From Kryptolebias marmoratus (taxonomy: Eukaryota > Chordata > Actinopteri > Cyprinodontiformes > Rivulidae): a stretch of DNA of 64,000 nt. Below are positions 24,601 to 35,052 of the stretch, piece by piece. How positions within the stretch are numbered: the first letter of the stretch is position 1; each line of letters begins with the position of its first letter. The position numbers and the translations under genes are program-made. The stretch covers positions 7,348,989 to 7,412,988 of the forward strand of contig NC_051439.1 of assembly GCF_001649575.2 (NCBI RefSeq), in the 5' to 3' direction. The notes beneath the pieces were generated by a model. That model worked only from the letters and a program-made list of their open reading frames with translations, had not been told where the DNA came from and made no database searches.

Positions 24601-27600
24601 AGATTTTAATGAAACTCTCAAAAATTTACCATTATTTTGTACAATTAAAACTCATTAACCCAGATCACAGCTAATCAAACTAAGCTAACAAAAAAATGGC
24701 TGTAGCTCAGTAAATTTTACAGATACTGAGCACAGTTCGGTGTGGTAGTAGCTTAGACTCATCCTCAACACATACTAATAGATCTCGCATTATGATCCCG
24801 TCCCGTGACAGGCGTGTCCCATTACGCTCATGAGATTGTGCACCAAGTTGTTTTCCAGGGTTTGACTCAAACAGCTACAACTCCGTCATTTCTCAGCATG
24901 AGAGGCTGAAACTCTCTGAACCGCCCTCATTGCTCATGCTGGGGTTAGTAGTTTACGAAGCCTTCATGAACCGGACTGAAACCAACCAATAAGGTTAACA
25001 TATCAAATCTGACTGCGGGTTGATGTCATGTCTGAGGAGTGGCAGCTCACAGGTCTTCTTCATGAACTCATTCCTCTGTCTTCATTCAGTACTTCCACTG
25101 AACCCACGTATCCCTAAACTCTTCCTAGAGTCACTGCAAAGTCATTATGAAATATTTTTTCACCACTTCTTTTGGTCCCTAAATCAGAAACTGAAACTGT
25201 ACTTGTCCCCTGTGCATTTTTATCTGGATGTAAAGGGCAAAAATGGGCATGAAGCGTTGCTTTTTATTTTCGTAGTTGCAGTAGAGGTTTCAGACTCTGG
25301 TGAATTTTTTTGTTTTGTTTTTGGACCCACCTGATCCTTGTCCCCGGCAAAGCAGCAGCTTTTCATGGTGCAGGAGTTGAAGTAGCCCTGGTTGTCGAAC
25401 TGGAAGCTGGGCAGGCGGGAGTGCAGCTCGTAGAGGACGGGCGGCAGGCGGCGCCGCAGAGCCAGCAGCTGAGTGCCCGTGCTGTTGAAGCGAACGCTCA
25501 TGGCGCTCTGCAGGGACATGCTACCTCCGTACCGCAGCAGGGAGCTGAAAGCACAGGATAAGAAACTGAGCTTTAAACTGAGTGAACCAGAGGAGCAGGT
25601 CAATGAAAAACAATCCGACATGTTACTGTAGATAAGATCACCACTGTTTTTCCATCCGTTTATTCAATCTGTAGGTGAAGGGTGTAGGAATTCTATAACT
25701 ATCCGGCTCGGTTTGAAGCTTCTGTGTTTTTTATCAGTACATATGAGTCAACTTCAATAAATATGTTATATGGTGAACTCATAGCTGTTAAAAACCAGTG
25801 TCTCACAGGGCTGGGACAGACACCATTCATGCGGGAGTCTCCAAAACGTCTCAAACATTTGCAGGGATCGTCAGTCCTGCAGGTCTTGCCTCTTGATAAG
25901 TTTTCTGTCAAAGAAGTCGCAGAGTTGTCCCGGGCGTCACAAACCTGTCTCTGATCAGTTTCCGTAACTCTAGAGCTGCATTTTGACACCTTCGTGAGAG
26001 CTCTCCTTATGACAAAAACCATCAGAGGCTATAGCTCCGAATGCTCAGCTCTGAAAACGCTGATGTTAAATAATAATAATAAATAAATAAAAATCTTATG
26101 AACCTCCTTTATTTTAAAAATGTACTCCTGTATATTGAACCATAAAGCTGGTATCTCGTTGGTAACTAAAAATTGCAAGAATACATTCTTCTAGCTGTGA
26201 GTATTTGTAACCAAGTAACCAGTGAGTCATGTTCTTAACGGCCTATTATCACGTGGACGGCCTGTAAAACGTGAACATTATTCTGCTGTGCCAACATCAT
26301 GCACAATTTGGTTCGTTTTGTACAATTAAAAGATGAAGAAAGGCAGATTTGAGACAGTTTTTATAATGATTATTATTTATCATCAGTCTGGTGTTTAGAC
26401 CTGGACGTGTTTTCTGTCCGAGGAGAGCTGGTGTCCAAGTACAGCTCCAGTGCTCTCCTAACGGTTTGGAGATGCCAACGGTTTTCAGACTCAGGCGGCA
26501 GGGCTGTGTGCCTCTCTGTAACTCACGTCAGGAAACTGAGAAGCACAGCGAAAGTTGTAAGACAATTGAGAGACTCCCTCATGAATGCCGTTGACTAACT
26601 AGCCGCTGACATCAATAAAGATGGATGAAGCACCTCGGTCTCCTCTTGTTCAAAATTGAAGTCAAAATTGTTTGTTTTTGGGAGCTGCCATGTTGTCCCA
26701 CCTCCACCCCACTCGCTAACAGGCTGTCACACTGTAACGCAGTGGTCTCCAATCCTGGTCCTCGAGGGCCACCATCCTGCAGGTTTTACTTGTTTCTCTG
26801 CTCCAACACACCTGATTTGAATCAATGGGTGATTAACAGGCTTCTGCAGAACATGAAGAGGTGATTTAACCACTGAATCAGGTGTGTTGGAGCAGAGAAA
26901 CAAGGAAAACATGTAGGATGGTGGCCGTGGAGGACCAGGATTGGAGACCCCTGCTGTAACGTGACACTGCTTTAAAAGCTTTAAATAACTAATTAAAACT
27001 AAACAGATTTAAAAACGTATATTTGAACATACAACACCAATGTAATGCCTACTTGAATCAACAAAAAAAGAAAAACTGCCTATAAGTTTACATAAGGAGA
27101 CAGGGTTTAATAACTGTACAACAAACAGCCACTAGGGGGAGCTCCATGTCAGACTTCCAATGCTCTCTAGCTGTAGTACATCTAGATGGTCAGTCCAGTG
27201 AGATACCACCTCTACTGTGGGGGCAGCTGCCAAGGTTGGTACAAAACCAGCTGAAATGGGTACAGTCTGGCAAGACTGATTACCTGTGGCGGCCATCTTG
27301 AATTAGGTTGACTCCAAATATTGATCAGTTATAGATGTACGCCCAATTCTTACTTTTTGAGACTTTCATTAAAATCAGTTCAGAGGTTCATGAGATATTT
27401 TGCTAACAGACAGAGTTGACTCCAATAGTTACTGGCAAAGATTTAAAAGCAGCTCTTGTGCATTCAGTCAGCCCTCGCAGTATGTGTTGGGCATGACTCT
27501 CAGCAACTACCACTCCAAATTTTAGCTCAGCGTCTGTAAAATTGGCTGAGCTATCGCCATTTCTGTATTCGGTGAAGTCGCTGAATTACGGCAGCCATTT

Positions 27601-30600
27601 TGAATCCGACTTCAGTCGACAGGAGATAAATATCTCGCTGTAGAGCTGCAGAGCCACTAGAAGCACAGAAACTCTTCCTTTTATCAACCAGAACTTCTTT
27701 TCTGTTCCGTTTATTGCTGTAAACAGTCTGCAGTGAGATGTTTCTGCAGACAGTGGATTGATTTTTGGTTCGTTTGATGGGAACCGAACACCACCACCTG
27801 GTGGACACAGGCGGAACTACACACTGAATATGGCCAATAAAAGTACATGTGAGAGAAAAAATGGGTGATCGAAACACTTGAACACCATTTATTTGCATGG
27901 ACTATGCATAAAATCTCACAATGTCATGGAGGGTCGCGCATAAATTAATTTTCAAGGTTTGACCAAAATGGCTGCATCTGTCAATGTTTAACAAAAGAAA
28001 ATCCTAGTCTGAACCTCTGGCATGAAAGGCAGTGGGTGATAAGCATTCCTTCAAGGAATACGTTTGACAGAGATTTTTATTGTTGCTGATAGTTTTACTT
28101 GTCTAGCAGATCCTGCAGATAAAATAAATTCTACCCAAAAGGCATAAAGCTCCATGTCCTAAAAACAGCATGAAGAACTTAGAGAGCAGAGGGAAACGCC
28201 TCACCTGCGCGGCTTGCGGATGTCCCACAATCCAACGCCTTCTTTAGAATTGGCCGTGGCGAGCAACCTGGGCTCCACGGGGTTGAACATCACACTGTGG
28301 AAGGCCGACGGGTAGCTGGCCAGGCAGAATGGCTCTGTGTGGACAGAAGACAACTCGTGTAACTGAACGGACTGTGCATCCATTTCCCTCAGATCCCTTC
28401 CATAATGATGCTGTATTTGCACTATACAGCATGTATGTGTGGCTCCACCACCTGACGAGCCGAATATATTTAATCACTTATTTGTAACTTCTGTTCTTTC
28501 AAACTTGGCCCTAAAATGCACATTCGAAACACCAGCTAGTAGAAATGGAAGACAGATTGCTGCTAAACGCATTATAAGGCCAACCTGGACACAAAGAGGG
28601 CTTCTAAAAATAGAACTGAGCGTACGGTACGGCGTGCAGGATGATCCGCTGCATTTTTACTTTACCACTAGCCAGGTTTTATCAAGTTTGTTTTACAGTT
28701 TAGCCCCCAGAGTCCTTTAACATAAACTTTGTGACTGCAGATGAGCAGCTTTGTACATCAAACCTCCTCAATGTTGATTTTCAATTAACCTGTCCGTCAT
28801 GATGGTTTCACCAGTGTGAGCTCCAGTCTTCAAACTTTTACAATAGGCTTGAAGACCATAAGAAATACCATTCTGTAATATTTAAATACATTATACTTCA
28901 GTGATATATACACACATATACAGATGTAGACTCATTTATTTTTACCCTTTTGTTGAAGAAAAAAAATCCCTGAAATAATCACTGAAATAACTTGAAACTG
29001 ACAAAAGTGAGAAAACAAAGAGTACCACCAACAACACATAACAGGCCCATCGCTAGGCAAGGGGTCACCTGTGACCTTTGACCTTGAAATCAACAGGGAT
29101 CATCCATGACCCATTAGATGTTCAGCTGTGCGGTTTGACATTTCTTCGTTTAAGGGGTAACAATTCAGAGCTCGGACAAGAAGTTGTCCACAGACGGAGA
29201 CATCATCCGTCCCGTCCTCAGACAGGCAGAGAAAATGAAACGTGATCACTGCTTTTGAATTTTAGTTTAACAGAATTAACTGTCCTTGACAAAAAGGATG
29301 GCACCCCTAGAAAAGAGTGACACTAGTTTGTCCACGGGGACATGTTAAACTCAGCATCACAGGTGTCTCTAGTCTTTAACATCACGGTAAAGTCATAAAA
29401 AATGAACTTCAAATATAACCGCGACTTCGATTGTGGATCATCGCATTTCTACAACCAGAATCATGACACAACGCGCCGGTGCCCACCTCCATGCGGCTGC
29501 TCACGAGTGTCCCAGATAAGAACGCGCCCGTCGTCCGACGAGCTGGCGAACACGTTGTCGTTGACGGGGCTGACCGACAGGCTGTACACGGCATCGATGT
29601 GCAGAAACACGTTCAGAGTCTCCCGCCTGCAGGGGGGGGAAGCATCAGGCCCATTACTGTTTACATCAGTAGTGTGTCCGTGAGACAATAACGCCAGTGA
29701 GTAAAGTGTTTCAGTGACGAGGTCCTGCTGTTATACACACCTTTCCACGTCATGAAGAATCACCTGCTCATCGTTTCCTGTCAGGGAGCACACACAGAGC
29801 GGGTCAGTATACTGTATTATTACAGAGAAAGAAGGAAGCGATTATGTTTACGCCTGTGTTAACTTTTCGATTAACGTCTGGAGTCAACACCACAGCTACA
29901 GCTACATCCACACTGCAGGCAGATGCGACCAAATTCCAATTTTTTTTCCATGACAAATTGGATTGTTTCATGTGGATCATTCTCTGACAGGTTAAAAATT
30001 CTAAATGCACTAATTTCATCCCTTGCTGACTACATTTTTAAGAGCCCTCATTGTCAGAGGTCGTAAACACATCCTCCAAGTGACTGAATGCAACATGACG
30101 TGTGTGTGTGTGTGTGTGTGACTTACCACCGGAGAAGACCTTCGTGTTGGTGCTGTCAAAGGCCAGGCAGAAGATGTTGGACAGGTGCTCGCCCTTCAGC
30201 TTCACGGGCTTCGAATGGGAATGAATGGCTCTCTCCATGTGCCACAGAAGCACTCTCCGGTCATCTCCTCCTGCAGGGGACAAAAAAACAGAGATCTGTT
30301 AACACAGCATCCGATCTGCGCGTACGGTTATCCATCAGTTCCAACCTGAAACACAAATCAGGTCTGAAAGGTGCAGGTTGCAGTCACCTCTGTGGTCCAA
30401 TTGTGTTATTACCTGCACGCTAAACAAACACAGCTAAAGTACTTTGAAGGCCACATTCCAATGCACGACTTGGACAGAAATATAACACTATTTAGCTTTT
30501 TATCAGAGCAAACCCTTTAATGATAAGCCCAAGTTACAATCCTCTAAAGGCTGACATGAGGATTTTCAGTCAGGGGCAGAAAACTAAACAAGAAATTGAG

Positions 30601-31144
30601 CCAAAATGGCAAACCACAAGATGTCACACTGGGCCAGATGATTGGTTTTAATCCTCTCTGGGGGTGAAATGCGTCGTGATTTTAGAAGGCCGTGACTGCT
30701 AACACGGAGAAACGTCGCCTCCGGGGACGCAGCTCGCCGTTTTCAGGGCTGACACATGAAGCTGGACTCGTGTCGCTGCGCAGCTAGCAAAACAAGCTAG
30801 GCTAGGTTAGCCTCGGCTAGCCCGGGGAGCGTTCCAGCTGACAGCTCCTAGCGTTAGCATGCTAAGGTTAAACCCCCCCACCACCACACACACACACACA
30901 CACACACACCTCAGCCACCCCCCTCCTGCAACTCACCGGACACCAGCCACTCTCCGCCGTTGTTGGAGAACTCGATGGCGTTGACGCAGCCGAAGTGGCC
31001 CTCCATGTTCTTCTTGTAGAGGCTGGTGCAGCCCGCCAGCCTGCGCCTCTGGAATTCCTCCTTCATGAGCGGCTGCCCTGTCAGCTCCCTGCGGGACATG
31101 AAGCCCACTGAGGAGCGCATACCGCAGCCCTTCAACTCCTTCAT
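17378..31144 (-). CDS. dcaf5: DDB1- and CUL4-associated factor 5 (WD40 E3-ligase receptor), nine coding exons
   Basis: DCAF5 is a substrate receptor of CUL4-DDB1 (CRL4) ubiquitin ligases. Coding exons, 5' to 3': 30937-31144, 30127-30270, 29741-29777, 29487-29626, 28205-28334, 25331-25544, 22667-22733, 20841-20968, 17378-18668. Exons 1-8 give 356 codons in one frame with GT-AG borders. WD40 blades are clear, with WDxR boxes (LIWDTREQ, LWDIRKP) of the kind that contact DDB1. Then come the DCAF5-typical SLYTHEEYINLVLNSGSG segment and DPRMMAFFDSLVRREIEGW. The C-terminal half is Ser/acid-rich and probably disordered. It ends in a basic KRTRGKKLQKKLKI tail; human ends ...EKKLKT. At least 767 residues are visible, versus about 942 in human. 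The difference is at least partly the gap at 18348-18399. Upstream, a GTG in the same frame at 31207 is not a credible start; the ATG at 31144 has AAA before it. Confidence 0.96.
18348..18399. other. dcaf5: assembly gap inside dcaf5 last exon
   Basis: Fifty-two Ns with GCGTGGAG on both sides. Reading frame on the two sides is incompatible with a 52-base length. Confidence 0.95.
19172..19220. repeat. GAGCC/GGGCC pentanucleotide tandem repeat
   Basis: GAGCC units switch to GGGCC units within one tract, in dcaf5 intron 8. Confidence 0.9.
20841..20968 (-). CDS. dcaf5: dcaf5 coding exon 8
   Basis: Encodes GPGHVVNGAFMVLKGHRS to PHTYMICSSGVEKVIK, the last WD40 blade. The acceptor is TTCACAG and the donor GTCAGT; it ends in phase 0. 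Confidence 0.95.
21440..22130 (+). mobile_element. LINE reverse-transcriptase 3' fragment
   Basis: Plus-strand pieces NEREAGGTVRLQG, FGSTVQENGECGKEVKKRVQ and EARLRWFGHEQRRDRGYIGR, then MLETKRRHL, fit the C-terminal end of a fish non-LTR retrotransposon polymerase. The element ends in an AAGAAAAAGAAGAAG tail. It is 5'-truncated with several frameshifts and lies in dcaf5 intron 7. The clade (RTE-like?) is uncertain. Confidence 0.75.
22667..22733 (-). CDS. dcaf5: dcaf5 coding exon 7
   Basis: Encodes YILSGSDDFNLYMWKIPNDP plus EA, a WD40 blade with the conserved SGSDD and MW positions. The acceptor CTCTTCAG and donor GTGAGA are good. This exon has no long ORF of its own and was found by frame and homology. 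Confidence 0.93.
23160..23470. repeat. GCTA-rich degenerate minisatellite (reverse)
   Basis: TTTTGCTACTTTTAGCTGTT-type units, the complement of the array at 10610. In dcaf5 intron 6. Confidence 0.7.
23690..23975 (-). repeat. family B repeat, long copy
   Basis: Starts GAGTACGGCCAAAGGTACAT and includes TGACCTTGACCTTGAAATCA, CCAGCTGTGCGGTTTGACAT and a GTCCACAGACAGG end. A partner copy begins at 63865 and runs off the right edge. Confidence 0.7.
24470..24930 (-). repeat. family A repeats, two reverse copies
   Basis: A partial copy (24470-24560) followed by a longer one (24570-24930) that includes TGTTAGCAAAATACCCCATG and TTCGGTGTGGTAGTAGC. In dcaf5 intron 6. Confidence 0.6.
25331..25544 (-). 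CDS. dcaf5: dcaf5 coding exon 6
   Basis: Encodes SLLRYGGSMSLQSAMSVR through the RRRLPPVLYELHSRLP and FDNQGYFNSCTMKSCCFAGD blocks. These are the middle WD40 blades; it ends in phase 0 at GTGGGT. Confidence 0.95.
26740..26953. mobile_element. hAT-like MITE with perfect 8-bp target duplication
   Basis: 214 bp with inverted ends CAGTGGTCTCCAATCCTGGT and CAGGATTGGAGACCCCTG. It is flanked on both sides by CTGTAACG (26732-26739 and 26954-26961), the 8-bp duplication diagnostic of hAT transposition. It sits in dcaf5 intron 5. Confidence 0.88.
27285..28059. repeat. family A repeats, two forward and one reverse
   Basis: Forward pieces at 27285-27425 and 27475-27605, then a reverse copy 27905-28059 ending in the palindrome ATTCCTTCAAGGAAT. 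In dcaf5 intron 5. Confidence 0.7.
28205..28334 (-). CDS. dcaf5: dcaf5 coding exon 5
   Basis: Encodes PFCLASYPSAFHSVMFNP to VGLWDIRKPR, with the second WDxR motif (WDIR). The acceptor is CCACACAG and the donor GTGAGG. The block is nearly identical to the human one. Confidence 0.95.
29050..29225 (-). repeat. family B repeat
   Basis: Contains TGACCTTTGACCTTGAAATC (29072 onward), CCATTAGATGTTCAGCTGTG and GGTTTGACATTTCTTCGT. In dcaf5 intron 4. Confidence 0.7.
29487..29626 (-). CDS. dcaf5: dcaf5 coding exon 4
   Basis: Encodes RETLNVFLHIDAVYSLSV to DDGRVLIWDTREQPHG, a full WD40 blade carrying the first WDxR motif (WDTR). The acceptor CCCCCTGCAG and donor GTGGGC give the right frame. Confidence 0.95.
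29741..29777 (-). CDS. dcaf5: dcaf5 coding exon 3 (37 nt)
   Basis: Short exon encoding NDEQVILHDVE. It is flanked by CCCTGACAG and GTGTGTATA, and phase 1 in / phase 2 out fits both neighbours. It matches the corresponding human segment. Confidence 0.92.
30101..30120. repeat. (TG)10 abutting dcaf5 exon 2 donor
   Basis: On the minus strand this is (CA)10 starting directly after GTAAGT. Confidence 0.95.
30127..30270 (-). CDS. dcaf5: dcaf5 coding exon 2
   Basis: Encodes GDDRRVLLWHMERAIHSH to DSTNTKVFSGG, 48 codons, and completes WD40 blade 1 into blade 2. The acceptor is CCCCTGCAG at 30271; the donor GTAAGT (30126-30121) is followed directly by (CA)10. Confidence 0.95.
30886..30909. repeat. (CA)12 near dcaf5 exon 1 donor
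   Basis: On the minus strand a (GT) run about 27 bases past the exon 1 donor. Confidence 0.95.
30937..31144 (-). CDS. dcaf5: dcaf5 coding exon 1
   Basis: Encodes MKELKGCGMRSSVGFMSRRE through GHFGCVNAIEFSNNGGEWLV plus SG. This is the lead-in and first WD40 blade. The start context is CAAAATGA after an AAC/AAAC-rich 5' UTR. The donor is GTGAGT at 30936 downward; the exon ends in phase 1. Confidence 0.95.
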
Positions 31145-31430
31145 TTTGTTTGTTTGTTGTTGTTGTTGTTTTTCTCCCGCCCCCTCCCTGCACGGTAAAG
31201 CAAACACTCCCGGCTGCTGCTCTCAAAGCGGCTCTCTTACACCTACTCGACGGTGGGGTTGGTGCGGAGCCTACATTATGCTGGGAGCACCGTCGCCTGC
31301 CTGCTGGTGTCGACGTCGTTCCGCACCTCCTCTGTCCGTCTTCTTCTTCTCTCCCCCGGCGGAGGCAGCTGTGTGCTCCGGGGGAGGACCTCGCTCCCCC
31401 CCTCCCCGGTGTCACCACTCAGGAATAATA
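31145..31430 (-). promoter_or_regulatory. dcaf5: dcaf5 5' UTR and promoter region
   Basis: The 300 bases upstream of the dcaf5 ATG are GC- and CpG-rich (for example GTCGACGTCG near 31310 and a CCCCGGCGGAGG stretch near 31355). They drop abruptly to AT-rich sequence beyond 31430. A TTG/GTTT-rich tract (complement AAC repeat) lies just before the ATG. No TATA box is seen. Confidence 0.5.
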
Positions 31431-31920
31431 CAGAAACACAAATATTTCCCCGTTTTTGTTTGCTTTTTCCCCCCGTAAGACTTCTCTTGTGTGGAAGCCC
31501 AATTCTGCCACTTTGAATAAAAATAAAAATGTTTTAAGTCATAGTTATTACTACTTTTTGCTCTCTTTATAAGGCTGCAAGTAACGAAATGTACTCGCGT
31601 TACTGTAATCGCGTATCAATTTAGTGTATTTTGCACTTTTTAAGTAATTAATCCAATCTGTAATTTGACTTGAATATGTTTTAGGTACTTAGTTACATTT
31701 CAAACGTAAAATCAAAAAATACAGACAGTGGATCCATCCACTGTATTTTAACATATGTACCATTTATATATGCATGTGCATTATTTTTTTACTGAATAAA
31801 TTCAAATTCTAAACTCAAGTTGGGAGCAGGAAAGCCCCAGACATCTCCTTCCACAGACACCTCTTCCCGGAGGATTCCCAGGTGTTCCCAGGCCAGCCGA
31901 GAGACGTAGTTCCTCTAGCT

Positions 31921-32225
31921 CAGTGGTGTCCAATCCTGGTCCTGGAGAGCCACCATCCTGCAGGTTTTAAATGTTTCCCAGTTCTTCAGCAGGTCTGTTA
32001 ATCACTAAGTCACTCAAATCAGGTGTGTCAAATTAGAGAAACACCTAAAACCTGCAGGATGGTGGCCCTCCAGGATCAGGATTGGACACCCCTGGTCCTG
32101 GAGGGCCACCATCCTGCAGGTTTTACTTGTTTCTTTGCTCCAACACACCTAATTTTAGAATCAATGGGTGATTAACAGGCTTCTGCAGAATACAAAGAGG
32201 TGATTTAACCACTGAATCAGGCCAG
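31921..32225. mobile_element. two fused hAT-like MITEs
   Basis: A complete palindromic copy (31921-32094) shares its right end with the left end of a truncated second copy (to about 32222). No matching 8-mers flank the pair, so the arrangement likely arose by recombination or nested insertion. Confidence 0.65.
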
Positions 32226-32390
32226 TAGGACATGCCTGGAAAACCTCAATTTGGAGGCGTCCAGGGGGCATCCTTACTAGATGCCCGAACCACCTCAACT
32301 GGCTCCTCTCGATGAGGAGGAGCAGCGACTGTACTCCGAATCTCTCCTGGATAACCAAACTTCTCACCCTATCTCTAAGGGAGAGCCCAG
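32226..32390 (-). mobile_element. L2-like LINE tail fragment
   Basis: The minus strand reads RSLVIQERFGVQSLLLLIER then SQLRWFGHLVRMPPGRLQIE, the common C-terminal segment of a fish L2/CR1-type LINE. It abuts the truncated hAT MITE. Confidence 0.65.
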
Positions 32391-33059
32391 CTACCTAGCA
32401 GGAGAAACGTCATCTAAGATCTGAAACTTTCAATCACTATCCAGAGAGAGTTCATGACCACAGGTGAGGGTAGGAACGTAGATTGAACGGTAAACAGAGT
32501 TTTTTCTTGCAGCTCAGCTCCTCTTCACCACAACGAACCAGTAGAGAGTACGCAAGACTTCGGAAGCTGCGCAGATCTGGTCAGATCATTCTTCCCTCAC
32601 TCGTGAACAAAACCCTGAGTTTTCTAAACTCCTCCACTAGAGGCAGCACCTCACTCCCAACCCGGAGAGAGCAGTCCACACTTTTACGCCGCGGGACCTT
32701 GGCCTCAGATGTGAAGGTGCTGATCCTCAACCCAGCTGCTCCACACTTGAACGTAACATCTAAATTGCAACCAGGAGGGGGAAAAAAAGCTCACCATAAG
32801 TTACTGGATCTGTTCCTTACCGATCAGCCGTACATTATCTGGCTGGAAGTGGTGACGAGACGTGAAGGAGGAGCCTGACCTTAAATAAACCCTTACAAAT
32901 TGTGTACGTCGCTGCCCGCTCGGCACGCTGCTAGAGGCAAGTTTGGGAACCTCGAGATCTGGTCTCTGCTCTTTCCGGACTATGCAGATCTGATGACCTC
33001 CTCAAAACATGACCTTTAGCATGCGTTGGAGCAGTTCGCAGTCACGTACGAAGCCGCTA

Positions 33060-34130
33060 GGATGAAAGTCATCTCCTCTAAGTCTGAGGCGATAAAGGTG
33101 GAACACTCTCTCCGGGTCAGGGGTGAGTCTCTGCTCCAGGCAGAGGAGTCAGCTCCAAGTATCTGGGAGTCTGGTTTATGAGCAAAGGTAGGATGGAGCA
33201 GGAGACGAAATGGCGGCTCTGGGCCTTGTCCACATTAACAAGGGCTTTGCTCCTTTCGCCGACAGACCATCCTCGGCTCACTTCCAGTCCTTTTACCCCA
33301 GAGGAGGGACAAGTCAGACATTTTACCACCTTAAGGATTACGCTACAAAAGAATTAAAGTTTAACTATTTATTCTAATAAAGCAGAGAATTAGTACAAGA
33401 GCTGGCGCTTGGACTTCTGTCGGCAACATCTTAAGGATGAAGCAGAAGAAAAGCCGAGAAAACAGGAAGTGTCCACTCATATAGATCCTAGGCTCCGCCC
33501 ATTCCAGCTAGGGCCAGAGCACTTCCCTCACGTGACGTCAGTAGTTTTCTATATATGTGGAGCCGGAGATGGCTTTAGTTGTTTCAAGCAAGTGTTTCAG
33601 CGGGAGTAATCTGTGAGTGTGCGGCAACAATAAACTATTCACGATATGGCAAGGATTTGATACAGCAGATGAAGTCGGTTGAGCAACTGGTTTTCCTCTA
33701 TTTCTCTTGAGTACTTACCTTTACTTTAGGACATATCTAACAGTCCAGTTTGTCAGGGTGAAGAACGAGTTGAGACCAAAGGCAACGCTCTGGATTTACT
33801 GGTCTGGCTACATTCCAACCCTCACCTATGGTCGTCAGGTATGGATCGTGACCAAAAGAAAGAGATCCCGGATGCAAGCGGCTAAAATGGGTTTCCCCGG
33901 GTGACCGGGGTTAGCCGTAGTGATAAAGTGAGGAGCTTTGTCATCCAGGTAAAGCTCGGAGTCGAGCCGCTGCTCCTCTGCATCAAAGGGAGTCAATTGA
34001 GGTGGTTCAGGCATCTGCTTAGGATGCCTTTTGGGGTCCTCCCTTTGGAGGTTTCTCTGGCATGTCCGACTGGAAGGAGACCCGAGGAACGTTTGGGTTT
34101 CCCTCCTGGACCTGTCGCATTCAAACAGCA
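33060..34130 (+). mobile_element. L2-like LINE fragments, interrupted
   Basis: A right-hand part at 33730-34090 encodes SGYIPTLTYGRQVWIVTK, LGVEPLLLCIKGSQLRWFRH and ACPTGRRPEER. These are end motifs of an L2-type reverse transcriptase ORF. A left-hand part at 33060-33330 shows SKYLGVWFMSKGRMEQE. The two are separated by about 350 bases with promoter-like signals. Many frameshifts. Confidence 0.6.
33400..33660 (+). promoter_or_regulatory. LTR-like or promoter block inside LINE relic
   Basis: In order: GC box GGCTCCGCCC (33491), E-box CACGTG (33529) overlapping a perfect CRE TGACGTCA (33533-33540), TATATA (33550-33555), then AATAAA (33629-33634). This order resembles U3-R-U5 of a solo LTR. No matching target duplication or TG...CA ends could be fixed. 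Confidence 0.4.
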
Positions 34131-34242
34131 GCATTTTCACAACTTATTAATCCTTCAAACGCTGATCTGCGTCCATTTATTTAGTTGAGGACTAAGTTTT
34201 ACAAAGAAATGACATGACAAGTGCATTTTAGTGCGTAGTAGT

Positions 34243-34248
34243 TTTATT
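34243..34248 (-). terminator. candidate distal poly(A) signal
   Basis: AATAAAACTACTACGC on the minus strand, followed by T-rich sequence (TGTCATTTCTTTGT). The region 34240-35400 is not an obvious repeat and could be 3' UTR. If used by pacs2 it would imply a 4.7-kb 3' UTR that contains repeats. It may belong to nothing. Confidence 0.2.
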
Positions 34249-34896
34249 ACTCCCATTTCCTTGGGATTACAGTGCTAGTCTTTAAGGAACTTTCAGTTTC
34301 ATCAAGCCTTCTCTGAAACAACATGAAAAGTAAAAAAAAAAAAAAACATTCACAACAACATTTACATAGAGAGGATGAGGGGAAAGAGAATAAAAGCTTT
34401 GCTCAACATGAATGGGTTGTTAAATACTGAGAGAAAAGTTGCCAAAATGACTTTTTTTTTTTCATCCCTCACATTGGCTGCGTTCGTTTGTGTCGCAAAA
34501 TTAAGCTATTTTCAGTCTAGAATCAGCACCATTGTGGAGAGGGGTACTTCTTACATCGATTTGTCAAAAATGAGGCAATTTAGGCACTTATTAAATATTC
34601 ACAGAGATCAAAATTAAACGTCTACCTAAAGAAATTCTGTGAGCAAAATGGGTTTAAACTGTTATGTCTGACGGACAACTAAACACGTACACAGTCTAGC
34701 TAGTGTCACGGAAACTTAACGGAAATCTAAAACTAGTCAACGCCGAGCATATTGTGTAATTACACGGCACAGAGGAGATACAGATGCTTGGCTAACTTTG
34801 CATATAAACTATGTCACCATTGTGCTGTTGTTCAGCTCCTATAGCAGTCACTAGAGTGGCAGAGAGGCAGGTGCACCTGCGGGTTCCTGGGAGGGA

Positions 34897-35052
34897 NNNN
34901 NNNNNNNNNNNNNNNNNNNNNNNNNNNNNNNNNNNNNNNNNNNNNNNNNNNNNNNNNNNNNNNNNNNNNNNNNNNNNNNNNNNNNNNNNNNNNNNNNNNN
35001 NNNNNNNNNNNNNNNNNNNNNNNNNNNNNNNNNNNNNNNNNNNNNNNNNNNN
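34897..35052. other. assembly gap within (GGGA)n
   Basis: 156 Ns bounded by GGGAGGGA on the left and AGGGAGGGAGGGAGG on the right. This suggests an unresolved GGGA microsatellite. Confidence 0.9.

Noticed and set aside
31145..31207. N-terminal extension of dcaf5 from an upstream in-frame start
   Set aside because: The upstream codon is GTG (31205-31207), not ATG. The ATG at 31144 has a good context and matches the family start.
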